The notes below the pieces were generated by a model. The model worked only from the letters and a program-made list of their open reading frames with translations. It was not told the DNA's origin and did not search any database. A DNA stretch of 64,000 bases from Garcia nutans (lineage: Eukaryota; Streptophyta; Magnoliopsida; Malpighiales; Euphorbiaceae), in the NCBI GenBank assembly GCA_947685225.1, contig CANTUV010000039.1:35146001-35210000 (forward strand). The letters are read 5' to 3'. A program made the position numbers and the translations under genes. This document shows, piece after piece, positions 10,371-20,380 of the stretch; position 1 is the stretch's first letter, and the number at the start of each line of letters is the position of its first letter.

Positions 10371-13300
10371 ATGGACAAACAATCAAAATCAATATCAAAA
10401 TCGAAATCGAAATTGAAATCAAAATATACACTGAAAGAGATGAAAGCCCTAGGGCAACAGCTTCTTTCTTCAAGAACTCATATTAATAATCTCCCTCTCC
10501 TTCTCACTTTCATCTCCTCAAATGTCCCTCCTCAATACGTTCTTGAATCCATTCTTTCTCTCCAATCCTTTTTCACCCCTCTCCTCCCCTCCCTCCCTTC
10601 TTCTTCTTCTACCAAGAAGGCAAAAACGACGACAAAGGATGAGGATGATGCTGAACTTATTTATAGGACTTGCCTTCGTTCTAAGTTCGATGAGTTTGTA
10701 AAGTTGCTTATCGATCTTCTCTTGTCAGAGCAGGCTGAGGAAGCCTTGAAAGTGATCTTATTTGCATTATCTTGTTTAATTTTATAAAATGCCCATTCCA
10801 CATTTTCTTTCAAAACGAGCTTTAAATTGTTTATTTCTTTATGGGTTTGCCTAATTTTCTTGCTTGTGTTGCTATTTTCTAAACTGTTTTATTAGGAAGT
10901 TATGTTAGATTCGCTTATGGAGTTGGTCAAGCTCGGGAATGGAGGAAGGTTTTATTCGGCTATATATCACAGATTACTTCATAATATTGTAGGCTTATTG
11001 TCATTTGCCCATTAATTATATATATATTTATTTATTTTATCACATATTGCTTCATAATAGTGCAAGTCTGCCATCATCTCCACTTGTGGAATTGAATTGA
11101 AATCTGACACTTTCATGTTTAGTATGTGAAAAAAAAGGATCATTTCAATTATGGGATATGTGGAACTTAACATAACTAAATCATGTTCCCTCAAAATTGT
11201 TGGAATTTCTAATGAATTTTACAGTTTAAAATTTTGGACTGGCCCTATCTCCTTCACACTTTCGAGTCTCTCTCCCAAGGTTTTTAGACAATTATCATAT
11301 ATGTTCTGAATATAGATTTGTTGTAAACATAAATGCTGTGGAATTCCACATTTTTAATTTGTCATATCATGGAAATTTACTTCCAAATGAATTTTACAAT
11401 TCAACTCAAGAAAGGCTTAATCTCAAGTTAACTCATTTTCATGTTAGTTTAGACCTATCCCTGCCCTTCTTAACTATATCTATCTCAAATGTTAAGTCTT
11501 TCTGGTAGGCGCATTGCTAGGTCCTTGCATCATATGGTCAAACCAAGTCAATTTGTATTCCCTTATTTTATCCTTAAATGGAAATCTATTTCATGTCTAT
11601 TTATTACTAGTAATATTCTATATAATTGGCATGTGATGTCATCATTTGTTACTATAATTTTTTAAACTTGATCATTTCAATCGAATGTTATAATGTATTT
11701 TTCACTTTCTTTTCTTATTTTTCGATAATAAAATTGCTCAAGGTTGACTGTGTTCTTTGTGTAAAAATTGTTCTAATGCTGCTTAGTCAACTCAACATTC
11801 AACTATTTATGTATTTTATTCCAGCACGGATCACTCTATTCACAAGATACATTATATTATATCACATATCCCCACTCTAGAGGACCCAAAGGTGAATTCT
11901 GATTATGATATGTGGAGTGGCTCAGGTGATTTCCTTGTGGTCTTTTCTCAGTTCTTTTAGGATTAACTTATGCATGCATACTCCCCCTTCATCAACTTCG
12001 TTTTACAAACTTTCTTCTTTACCTAAAATTTTAAGTTCCATAATTTCTGTGCACACCAGAATTCTCATCAGAAAAAGATGAGACTGAGGAGCTTTCTGAG
12101 CTCCCCAAAAAGGAAGATAAACAGCTCAAATCTGAGAAACATAATAAAAATGTGAGTGATCAATTCTTATTCATGCAGATTTTTTTCCCATTTTCAGTTT
12201 CAAGTTTTCCTCTCTATTTTTGCATCTGTTAGATTCTCATGTATCTTTTTATATATATTCATCTGTGTTCCTCATTTTTCACCTGCCATTAATTCAGGGT
12301 TTATCTGCTGTCAATATCAAGAAAAAGATGAAATTAAAGTTCACAAAGGCATGGATTTCATTTCTCAGGTTACCTCTTCCTGTTGATGTGTACAAAGAGG
12401 TAGGCCTCTGTTTATACTTGGAACTTCCATTAAGTGTTTTCAATTCCAATGAATGTTTTGTTGTGCGTTGGTTTACGTTGAAAGGGGTTGGTGGGGTGGG
12501 GTTGGGCTGGGCTAGGATGCTGTAGGTCCTAGGTTTTTGACAAAGGGAACCTGTGATCTAGTTGTTAGTTAATTCATCTACTTAGTATCAACTTAATCTC
12601 CTGGCTCTATGCTTGAAAGCTTTATTACTGTATGCTTCAAGCAGAAGTTTTAACTTATGCCTTATTTTTTTCCATTTAGCAAGTCTCTTGCTCCACAGTT
12701 TGAGCTTGCAAAGGAACAAGCACTGCATGTTGCAGCTTGTTTCGACATCATAACATTGTGCAATGCATCTTCTAAAATATAGCAGTCATAATCTCCCTGA
12801 ATCAAAGTTAACTGGTAATCAACTTCAGATCCTAACCGTACAATGCTAGCTGTTTCTTCTTTGTAACATTGTTATCACCATTAGTTTTATAACAGGATTT
12901 AGTTTACTTCTTCATTGGCGCTTCATCTCACATGACAAAATATAAATCTCTTTTCGCATATTGTCGGTGCTTGTGAATCCTCTCAATCTAACATATATTC
13001 AATGAATGTTTGATAGTCTTATCTCTTTATACTAGTTTCATTTTCCCAACAGTACTTAGTCATCTGAGCATTTACTACTGACTACAGAATGCTTGTACTT
13101 TTAATATTTAAATCTATGAGACATGCGTGATATTAGTTCTTTGGAGCATGCCCTTCAACATTCTTTTCCCTCGCTATAGCCTATAGTTCATATTATGCTC
13201 TCTCTCTCTCTCTCTTTTTTCTAACTTGCTTTATTTATGTTCAGGTCCTTGTTAATCTACATCAGGCAGTCATTCCTTATATCTCTAACCCGATAATGTT

Positions 13301-13570
13301 ATGGTATGCTATCAAACCAAGTGCTTTCTTCTCAAGGATATGATGTACCTTCCTACCATATGATGAATTCTCATTGCTATCTGATAATGTGCAGTGACTT
13401 CTTAACAAGATCATATGATATTGGTGGTGTTGTGAGTGTAATGGCACTTAGCGGCCTCTTTAGCCTTATCTCTCAGCACGGCCTGGAGTATCCCAACTTC
13501 TATGAAAAACTATATGCACTATTGTTACCTTCTGTCTTTATGGCGAAACATAGGGCCAAATTTTTTTAGG
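10371..13570 (+). pseudogene. NOC4: NOC4-like nucleolar complex protein gene, 5' half captured by CACTA element
   Basis: NOC4 (CBF/Mak21 family) acts with NOP14 in nucleolar 40S pre-ribosome maturation. Likely exons are 10371-10751, 10896-10988, 11825-11925, 12060-12151, 12298-12399, 13245-13303 and 13395-13570, each with GT/AG borders. Diagnostic blocks are YTLKEMKALG and SRTHINNLPLLLTF (exon 1), GNGGRFYSAIYHRLLHNI (exon 2), YDMWSGS (exon 3) and, in exons 5-7, KFTKAWISFLRLPLPVDVYK, LTRSYDIGGVVSVMALSGLF and HGLEYPNFYEKLYALLLPS. The internal region normally between NGGRF and MWSGS is missing: exon 2 ends in phase 0 but the next exon needs two preceding bases. The frame ends at KFF-stop in exon 7, and the C-terminal third (LLDACLKS onward) is absent. 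Introns show capture at DNA level. Expression is unknown. Confidence 0.85.
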
Positions 13571-13867
13571 TAATGCAGAATATAAACCTCAATCTATACC
13601 ATGGTGTTGAGTTTTGAAAAATGAATGAGTTATTTTTAGTGAGATATGGTACAATCAACGCAAACTAAGTTTTAACTCAAAATGCACTTGCACCTTAAGT
13701 TATTTTTAAATGTGCAAGCAAAACCGATAGAAATAAAGTCTTCATTGATAAGCGCTCCGAGTTAGTTTATGTATGACTTTGTTTCTTCTCAAGTTAATTT
13801 AATTTTTTTATCCTATTTTAGATTAAATAGTTAAAAATGTAATTTGATTTGCATATATCTTTGGTAG

Positions 13868-13959
13868 GAGAAATATTCTTATCTGAGCAACGAAGGAAAA
13901 CAAATGCTCCTCCTGCTCCGGCAAATGACAATGTGGAGGAAGACGATGTTCGTATGTAG
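13868..13959 (+). CDS. Possible last exon of a CACTA transposase-type ORF
   Basis: After a candidate acceptor (TTTGGTAG) a 30-codon frame encodes IFLSEQRRKTNAPPAPANDN and ends in an acidic tail before TAG at 13957-13959. It is unrelated to NOC4 and sits next to the right subterminal repeats, where a transposase tail would be expected in a CACTA element. The match is by character and position only; it could be unrelated sequence. Confidence 0.3.
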
Positions 13960-13972
13960 GATATACTTGATA

Positions 13973-14148
13973 GTTGGTGTTCTCTTTGTTTGTGTTTGGA
14001 GTGTCGGATTATCAAAGTTGGTGTTTTCTTTGTTTGTGTTTGGAGTGTTGGATTATTAAAGTTTGTGTTCTCTTTATTTGTGTTTGGAGTGTCGGATTAT
14101 TATAGTTGGTGTTCTCTTTGTTTGTGTTTGGAGTGACTGATTATTAAG
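13973..14148. repeat. Four 44-bp tandem repeats
   Basis: Units start at 13973, 14017, 14061 and 14105, each with GTTGGTGTTCTCTTTGTTTG or a close variant followed by TGTTTGGAGTGTCGGATTAT. They lie just downstream of the possible transposase exon. Confidence 0.85.
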
Positions 14149-14389
14149 ACCTTATGTGTTCAATATACTTTCTTAAGGGGTAAACTTTACATTCGAATTG
14201 TTTATGTATACTTATTGCCACTAATAACTTAATTATGAATGTTGTGTTATTTGATTATTATTGTAATGAATAACTATTTTATAAACAGGTTTGGTTATTA
14301 TATTTGAAATTCAACAAGTTCTTGAAAATGTATAGACAAAAAAAAATTGGAATACTAGAAAAATATAGCCAAACAATTACAAAATTGCA

Positions 14390-14861
14390 ACAAAATTGCG
14401 ACAAAATCAGCGACCAAAGGTGACAAAAAAAATATTGAATTCTGCGACAAATCAACGACTGAAACAACGAGAAAAATATTGCGGCATATTCTGCGACACA
14501 TCAGCGACAAAATTTAGCGAGCAAATTAGCGACAAATTCAGCGACTAAATTAACGACCCAAACAGAGACAATTCAACGACCAAAGCTAAATCAGCGACGA
14601 CTTTCAGCGGGAATAAATAATTCCCGCCAAAAATGAAAATGTCGTTGAATTTGTCTCTGTTTTGTCGCTGATTTGTCACTAATCAACGACACGCACAATT
14701 GGTCGCTGATTTGTCGTTGATTTTTTAGCGACCAGGACATTACCGTCCGATCGATTTTTCTCACTGTTCGTCGCTGATATTGTCGCTATCGTATTTTGGT
14801 CATTGATTTCGTCGTTAATGGTGTCGCAGATTGCGTCGTAGATTGCTATTTTTTTGTAGTG
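14390..14861. repeat. CACTA right subterminal repeats and terminal inverted repeat
   Basis: AATCAGCGAC-type words face left and TCGCTGATT-type words face right, many in inverted pairs, up to the terminal TTTTTTTGTAGTG at 14849-14861. Confidence 0.85.
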
Positions 14862-15718
14862 GGAGGATACTTTATTTTTGAGTTACTAAGACGAATTAAC
14901 CAATAGTTGTTTTTTCAAATAAGAACTCAGTTCATGATAACTCTCATTAAATGAGTTTTAATCCATTGGGCTGACTGGGAAATAGATTTTATGCTACATT
15001 ATAGATTAAGGCTAAAAAAGGTTTATCGTAAATAGATTTCTTAGATGGAAAAGAAACTAATGATTCATGCCACAAATAAACCCATGATTAACAAACCTTG
15101 GCATCAATTAGACCCATAATTGATTATAGTATTCCATAATTGACCTAACTATTTGTAAGCCCATTTCGAGAAAAATATTTTTGAAAATATTTTCAAAGCC
15201 CATAAAAAATTATTTCAAAAATCGAGCTTTGTGCTTGGGCCATGAGATAGTAATAATTTTTAATCCATAAAAAAGTGTTTTATGCCTAAAGTCCATTTTG
15301 AAAAAGTTTGAATATGATTTTGAACTTTTAGGCTTACATCACAATTAGGTCATATTAGGAAAGAATAAACCAAATAGGCCATAACTCAAACTAAAACTAG
15401 TTAACCATAGTCAAACAACAAGCAATTCGAGTAAGCCTAAGGAAAGTAATTAGGCCAACTACATGGGCTTTAGTCTTTGGGTTAAAAAGGCTTAGGTACC
15501 CATAGCAAATATATACCAAAATGTACAAAGCTATGAGTGGTTATGCAATGCTCGATCTCCATACCGTGAGTGAAAGTATTGTATCACTTGCACTTGCATA
15601 ACAGGGGTTCCACAGGGAATCCTAACTCACACACGCAATGCAATCTAAGTTATACAATGAATAAAATATAATAATAAAGAATTAAATAATATGAAGACCA
15701 ACAGAATCAACTTCTCTT
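14862..15718 (-). other. Leader (5' UTR) of Tat element M1
   Basis: The reverse complement matches 17141-17990 of the plus-strand Tat element block by block, for example the GGTATGGAGATCGAGCAT word and the AACCCAAAGACTAAAGC word. No coding sequence. Confidence 0.75.
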
Positions 15719-15737
15719 ATCCTCACCGGAGTTGCCA
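15719..15737 (-). other. Candidate primer-binding site of M1
   Basis: TGGCAACTCCGGTGAGGAT on the minus strand starts one base after the LTR end. The plus-strand element has TGGTGACTCCACTGGGGAT in the same place. It begins with TGG as a tRNA 3'-end complement should; a tRNA-Arg-type primer is suggested by analogy with Ogre elements but was not verified. Confidence 0.55.
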
Positions 15738-15738
15738 C

Positions 15739-15820
15739 TGTGAGCAAGGATTTTAGCCTCCACTCCTGGTGGAATGGTTCTTGTGACTTCGGCACTATTA
15801 GGCTCAAAGCTTTAGAGAAT
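15739..15820 (-). mobile_element. 82-bp remnant of the M1 5' LTR
   Basis: This is the conserved end block of the Tat LTR (GTGACTTCGGCACTATTAGGCTC type, compare 707-790). It stops abruptly at 15820, where an inverted LTR begins. Confidence 0.75.
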
Positions 15821-17120
15821 ATGATTGGAATTTTAAATCTTGAAGCAACCTGAAGCAGCAAAGAACAAGAAGAACACTTCCATCAATAAGGCACCAAGCT
15901 GTGTTGTCTTGATCAAGGTTTCCCCAGAATTACAACATTGCAATTATGGTGGAACCAACAATGAAGGTTTGATCTTAACCAATAATTTTTCACAGTAACC
16001 ATAACATGCTTTCTTTTAAATGTTTCATTGATATTAGTTTTTCCAGTAGCATAAAATTATTTAATCTGAATTATAAGTTTTATGAACAAAAACTCTAATT
16101 CATTAAATCCTTAAACCCTCATCTAATTCCTTAAAACCTTTAAACCTAATGTCCCAGTGGCTAATTAATCCCAAAAACCCTAAATTATTTTGTTAGAACT
16201 TAAAGCCTTAAATTATTTTTGTCCAAAACCTTATACTGTTTCATTAAATCCCAAAACCCTAATCGTTTTTTCCAAAACCTTAATTTATTTCCCCAAATCA
16301 CTGTTTTTCTAAAATAATGAATAAAAACCCTAATCTCTTCTAAGACTTGTCATCTAAAAACCATACTTTCAAATTATTCTACCCAAAACACCAAAATCGT
16401 AGCCTAGTAGACTTAAAACCCTAATGTGAGAAGACCCAAATTTGTTCCCACAATGTCAAAACCCAATTTTCCCAAACCCTAGTCAAGGAACCTTAAAATT
16501 CTTAAACTGTGATTCCCAAAACCAAGACCCCACAATCTAAAACCTTAATTCCAATAATTTAAAACCATAAACCCTAGTTTCCTAAATCATAGTTCATAAA
16601 ACCTAGCTTGTATATTTAGACATTAATTGTTATTTGAATCCTTCTTTACATAATTAGTTTTCATCTTCATATCTTGATCTTTATTTGGCTTACAATGAAT
16701 GGTTTACTTTCATAATGAATGATTGAATGTCTTTTATTGGTTTACTTTATTTTCATTATGTAAGGGATATGTTTCCACCTTGTGGGTATCTCATTATTTA
16801 AACTTCATGTAATTTAAGAATTTTATAATATGAGTAATGTCATTATATTTAAGAATTTTATAATATTAAGACCTGAAAAGGAGGTCGGTTCAAATGAACC
16901 AGGCATTGTGGGGGTGCTGGATCATTCTCACCTTTCCCACATGTACAGAACTTTTCAAACCCAATAAGGGGTTGGGGATTCCTTAGGAATCGAGTCATCC
17001 ACCCCTTTCTTTTTTCCTGGCCAATCCGGGTGGTGACTCCATTTTCTCCAGGTTTAGGCCTATGTTCTCTAAGGCACTGAGCCTAACAGTGCCAAAGTTG
17101 CAAGAACATCCCCACTCACA
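15821..17120 (+). mobile_element. 5'-truncated LTR D of plus-strand Tat element M2
   Basis: From 15821 the sequence matches, on the opposite strand, 38400-38505 of LTR C and then the rest of the family, including CCCTAAA-like words at 16080-16610 and the block CGAGTCATCCACCCCTTTCT. It ends CCCACTCACA at 17120, directly before a primer site. The first part of the LTR, including the TATA region, is missing. Confidence 0.8.
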
Positions 17121-17121
17121 G

Positions 17122-17140
17122 TGGTGACTCCACTGGGGAT
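17122..17140 (+). other. Candidate primer-binding site of M2
   Basis: TGGTGACTCCACTGGGGAT starts one base after the LTR end CACA. Confidence 0.6.
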
Positions 17141-18230
17141 AAGAGAAGTTGATTCCATTGGTATTTATATTATTCTATTCTTTCTTATTATGATATTATC
17201 CATTGCATTATTTAGATTGCATCATGTGTATGAGTTAGGATGCCCATGTTACCCGTGTTGTGTTATGTAAGGGATACCATACTTTCACTCAAGGTATGGA
17301 GATCGAGCATGGCATAACCACTCATAGCCTTGTACCTTTTAGTATATACTTGATATGGAAACCTAAGCCTTTCAACCCAAAGACTAAAGCTCATGTAATT
17401 GGCCTAGCTACTTTCCTTAGGTTTTACCCCAAATGCTTGTTGTTTGACTATTGTTAATTTATCTTGGTTTAAATCATGACTTATTTGGTTTGTTCTTTTT
17501 ATAATATGACCTAATTACATTGTGAGCTAAAATATTTTTTCCTCTAAATCCAAAAGACCAAAGCTATTTTTAAAATTTTCAAACTGGTCTTTAGACATAA
17601 CTTTTCCAAAATAAGTCAAAAATTCTTTTCTCATGACCCAAATACAAAGCCCAATATCCATTTTTTCTAAAATCTTTTTACAATGGGCTTAGGAAAAATT
17701 ATTTTCACAACCTTTTGAAAAAGCTTACGAATATTTAGGTCAATTATGAAAATACCAAAAATCAATTGTGAGCCTAGTTTATACTAAGAATTATTAATCA
17801 TGGGCTTGTTTTTGGCATGAATCATTAGTTACTTTTTCAAGTGAGAAATCTATTTATTGGTTGAATGGATTAAAACCAAATTAATGGGAATTATCATGAA
17901 CTGATTTCCATTTTTGAAAATATAACTATTGGTTGAACCGTCAAAGGGAACTTTTCAAAAATAAAATATCCCACATTGGTATTTTGTTGACCATATACCT
18001 AAGAAAAGAGACTCGACATTTATGTGTGGAAGTTATAAGTTTGGAAGGGATGTCCTAACTATCTTTGTTTGTTATTTGTGCATACATGCATTCATGCATA
18101 CATTTGCATCATCATTGATCCTCTCTAGCTCACAGCCCTATATTACAATAGTTCAAAAGCCTATGACAATCTGACATTCATCGGTGACGAAGAATCTAGT
18201 AACAACTCAGTTAGCTTCTCACCAAAAGCA
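17141..18230 (+). other. Leader of Tat element M2
   Basis: Non-coding; homologous to the split leader of M1. Its last part (about 18080-18130) aligns with 8011-8168 and 5874-5969 on the minus strand, which shows where LTR B and the CACTA element were inserted in M1. Confidence 0.75.
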
Positions 18231-18937
18231 ATGGAACCTGAGCAGATTCAAAAGATGTTGGATGATGCCCTTGAAGTCAAGATGGAAGAACTACCCTAGC
18301 TGAGATCATGAAAAGTCAAATGGCTGCAATGTTTGGGAACACTGCTGAGGCATCCACAAGCACCAAGAAAGACAAGGCAAAGGCTAAGGTTTGTGAAGTA
18401 GCATTTGAAGATGACGAAGTAGTCATTGATGATGATGACTACTGGGCTCAATATTTCAAAGATCCTCAAGATAAGAAAAAGAAGCCAAAGGTTGTTGAAA
18501 GATTGGCAGTAGAAAAGACAGAAATTTCAGATGTTGAGAAACTAATTGCTGATTTGGAAAAGAAATTCTAGAAGAAGCTAAAAACTGAAGAAATGTCGGA
18601 GGTCGACAAGTTGTTTGAGCTAGATGAAGAGGTCCCTTACAAGTTCAAAATGCCTTCCTTTGCTAGGTACAACGGTATAGGAAATCCTCACTTGCATGGT
18701 AAGTAGTACATCACTGCTATGCAGTCTGTTCGAGCTACAAAGGCTAAAACTCTAAGGTACTTTATGCTCTTATTGGACCTTGTTGTGCAAAACTGGTTCA
18801 ACACCTTGGAGAACGACACTCAAAAGAGCTGGGATTTGCTATACAAGGCTTTCATTCAATAGTATGGGTACAATGTCAAGCTGGAAGTTACCTTGATGGA
18901 GGTGGAAACCATTAGGCAACAAATCAAAAATACATAA
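18231..18937 (+). pseudogene. Tat-type gag remnant of M2
   Basis: The frame starts MEPEQIQKMLDDALEVKMEE at 18231. It contains an acidic block (FEDDEVVIDDDDYWAQYFKD), then EEMSEVDKLFE, GIGNPHLH, KAKTLRYFML and LLYKAFIQ-stop-YGYN, the gag core. Stops near 18299, 18569 and 18860 disrupt it, and homology ends around 18937, before the spacer and protease. It is the same family as the minus-strand gag at 4379-5873. Confidence 0.75.
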
Positions 18938-19699
18938 ACACATACCTCTTCAAACTCTTCTTTTTCTCTAATCACTTGTTGATGATCTCAACTTTTCCAG
19001 CTTAATCTTTTAAAAACTTATAACTAGATATTATTTTCTCTTAGGTTTTGATCAAAGACTTGAAAGGAAGGAAGAAAGGAGGAGTTTTGGTGGTAAAGAT
19101 GGTGATGAACGTGGAAAGAAGAAAGAAGAAGAAAGAAAGAAAAGTTTCTACATAAATACACCTATCCATACACCTATATATATACAACTTAATCTAGTAT
19201 GGCCAATCTCATCTTAGCTATGGTGCACCCTCTTTCTTATCCTTTGATTCTAATTCAATTTTTAATCTCGTAAAACAGTAAAAATACATAATTTCTTCAG
19301 CAAAATTTTAAGATTCACTATTTAAATCACTTATCCATACCACTTATATCACAATTCATTATCAATTATCAAAATTAAATCAAAGTTTAGTATTTAAAAT
19401 TTTTAACATTACAAAAGCACTCATCTAAATAGTATTATTGACCCTTCGGCAATTGAAAGACTACTCATCAGTTAGAATAAAAAGTAGTCTGATTCAGATG
19501 ATCGGGATTGGAGGGAATGAATCTCACGCTGAAAGGACACCACTTCACCTACAGAAGGAAAAGTATAAAAAATTATAAAAAAGAGAATATATATATATAT
19601 GTGTGTGTGTGTTACACTTACATTATTCACCAGCAGATTGTTAAAAATGGCCCGCATACCTTAAAAATCTAAGTTGCATGGCCAAGATATATTATTAGG
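18938..19699. other. Unassigned sequence
   Basis: No gene or element is recognised. There is a purine-rich GAAAGAAGAAAG stretch near 19110-19140 and an (AT)n(GT)n microsatellite near 19588-19613. Confidence 0.3.
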
Positions 19700-20373
19700 C
19701 AACTAACAATGACCCACAGGAAAGGGATCCAATTGAGGACTCCCTAGACCAAGTGCCAAGTTAGAGAAATATTCGTAAGCCTACATCTGTAATAGGTAGA
19801 AAGATGGTAAAGGTTAGTGCACAAACCTCAACCATATAAATTCAAGATGATAAAGGTACTTACCTCCCAGAAGAAGTGAGTTTCTCCAATAGAGTGGATT
19901 TACCCTCGGGACTATCGACTCATTTCTTCATAAATGGTGGCTAATACAACACCACCCCAATTGAAATCATTAAGATGGAATAATTCCTCCAAGATCATTA
20001 GAATGGCGAGGTTAACGTTATCATTCCAAGTGTTCTAGAAAGTACACCCCAGTAGCAGTAAAATTATGATGTGAACAATTTGAAAGGAATAGTATTCAAG
20101 GTCGTTATGTCTCCTTATCAAAGAATTAATGTGCCCCCTTAACTAAGTGCGAGAAACTATGGCTTCATCGATTTTAGGAATAGACGGGATGATGCCTAGC
20201 AGGTCTATAATTTGCTTCTCGAAGAAACTCCTCCAGTTTGGAAATAGTTCCAGAGGGCATATCCTAAATAGGATGCCAATCAACAACTACAAGTCTTAAG
20301 GCATAATAGGTAGTTCACTACATGAAAAGTGAAAACAATTGGTGGTATCCCACCATCTCTCAACTAAGGCACG
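19700..20373 (-). pseudogene. Plant mobile domain (PMD, MAIL1-like) fragment
   Basis: On the minus strand, just beyond LTR E, the frame reads MLRALVERWWDTTNCFHFSC, the typical PMD pattern (ALVERW...FHFP.GE). Further along come SIPKIDEAIVS (about 20170) and WGGVVLATIYEEMSRYSRGK (about 19960-19890), the conserved PMD core. Stops interrupt the reading frame in several places. PMD proteins occur both as host proteins (MAIL1/MAIN) and inside transposons; which applies here is unclear. The homology starts right at the LTR border, so the retroelement insertion probably cut it. Confidence 0.6.
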
Positions 20374-20380
20374 TAACATG

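Larger units (their letters stand above)
8169..14861. mobile_element. CACTA (En/Spm) transposon carrying a NOC4 gene fragment
   Basis: The left end reads CACTACAAAAAAAAGCG; the right end, on the minus strand, reads CACTACAAAAAAATAGC. GGA at 8166-8168 and 14862-14864 is the 3-bp duplication expected of CACTA elements. Both ends carry dense subterminal words built on TCGCTGATT/AATCAGCGA (8180-9240 and 14390-14850), the pattern bound by CACTA transposases. Outside the ends lies contiguous leader of the Tat element. Inside are a MITE, a promoter, seven recognisable NOC4 exons and a possible transposase tail. No full transposase is visible, so the element is probably non-autonomous. Confidence 0.88.
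1..15820 (-). mobile_element. Tat/Ogre-like Ty3/gypsy element M1, interrupted remnant
   Basis: The pieces of one minus-strand element, from its 5' end, are: LTR end 15739-15820, primer site 15719-15737, leader 14862-15718 plus 8006-8168 plus 5874-5969, gag 5873-4379, and protease region 701-59. It runs off the left edge. The leader pieces match, in order, the leader of the plus-strand copy at 17141-18230, so they belong to one element split by the insertions at 707-4373, 5970-8005 and 8169-14861. The gag/protease reading frame would be continuous if solo LTR A and one copy of its target duplication were absent. Stops and indels show it is dead. Assignment to Tat/Ogre rests on the gag, the protease type and the LTR; no RT is visible. 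Confidence 0.75.

Noticed and set aside
11626..11880. 84-codon frame with many hydrophobic residues
   Set aside because: It lies in NOC4 intron sequence and in another frame over exon 11825-11925.
10371..13570. NOC4 as an intact resident host gene
   Set aside because: Internal and C-terminal coding segments are missing, phases do not join, and the whole lies within CACTA ends and a GGA duplication.
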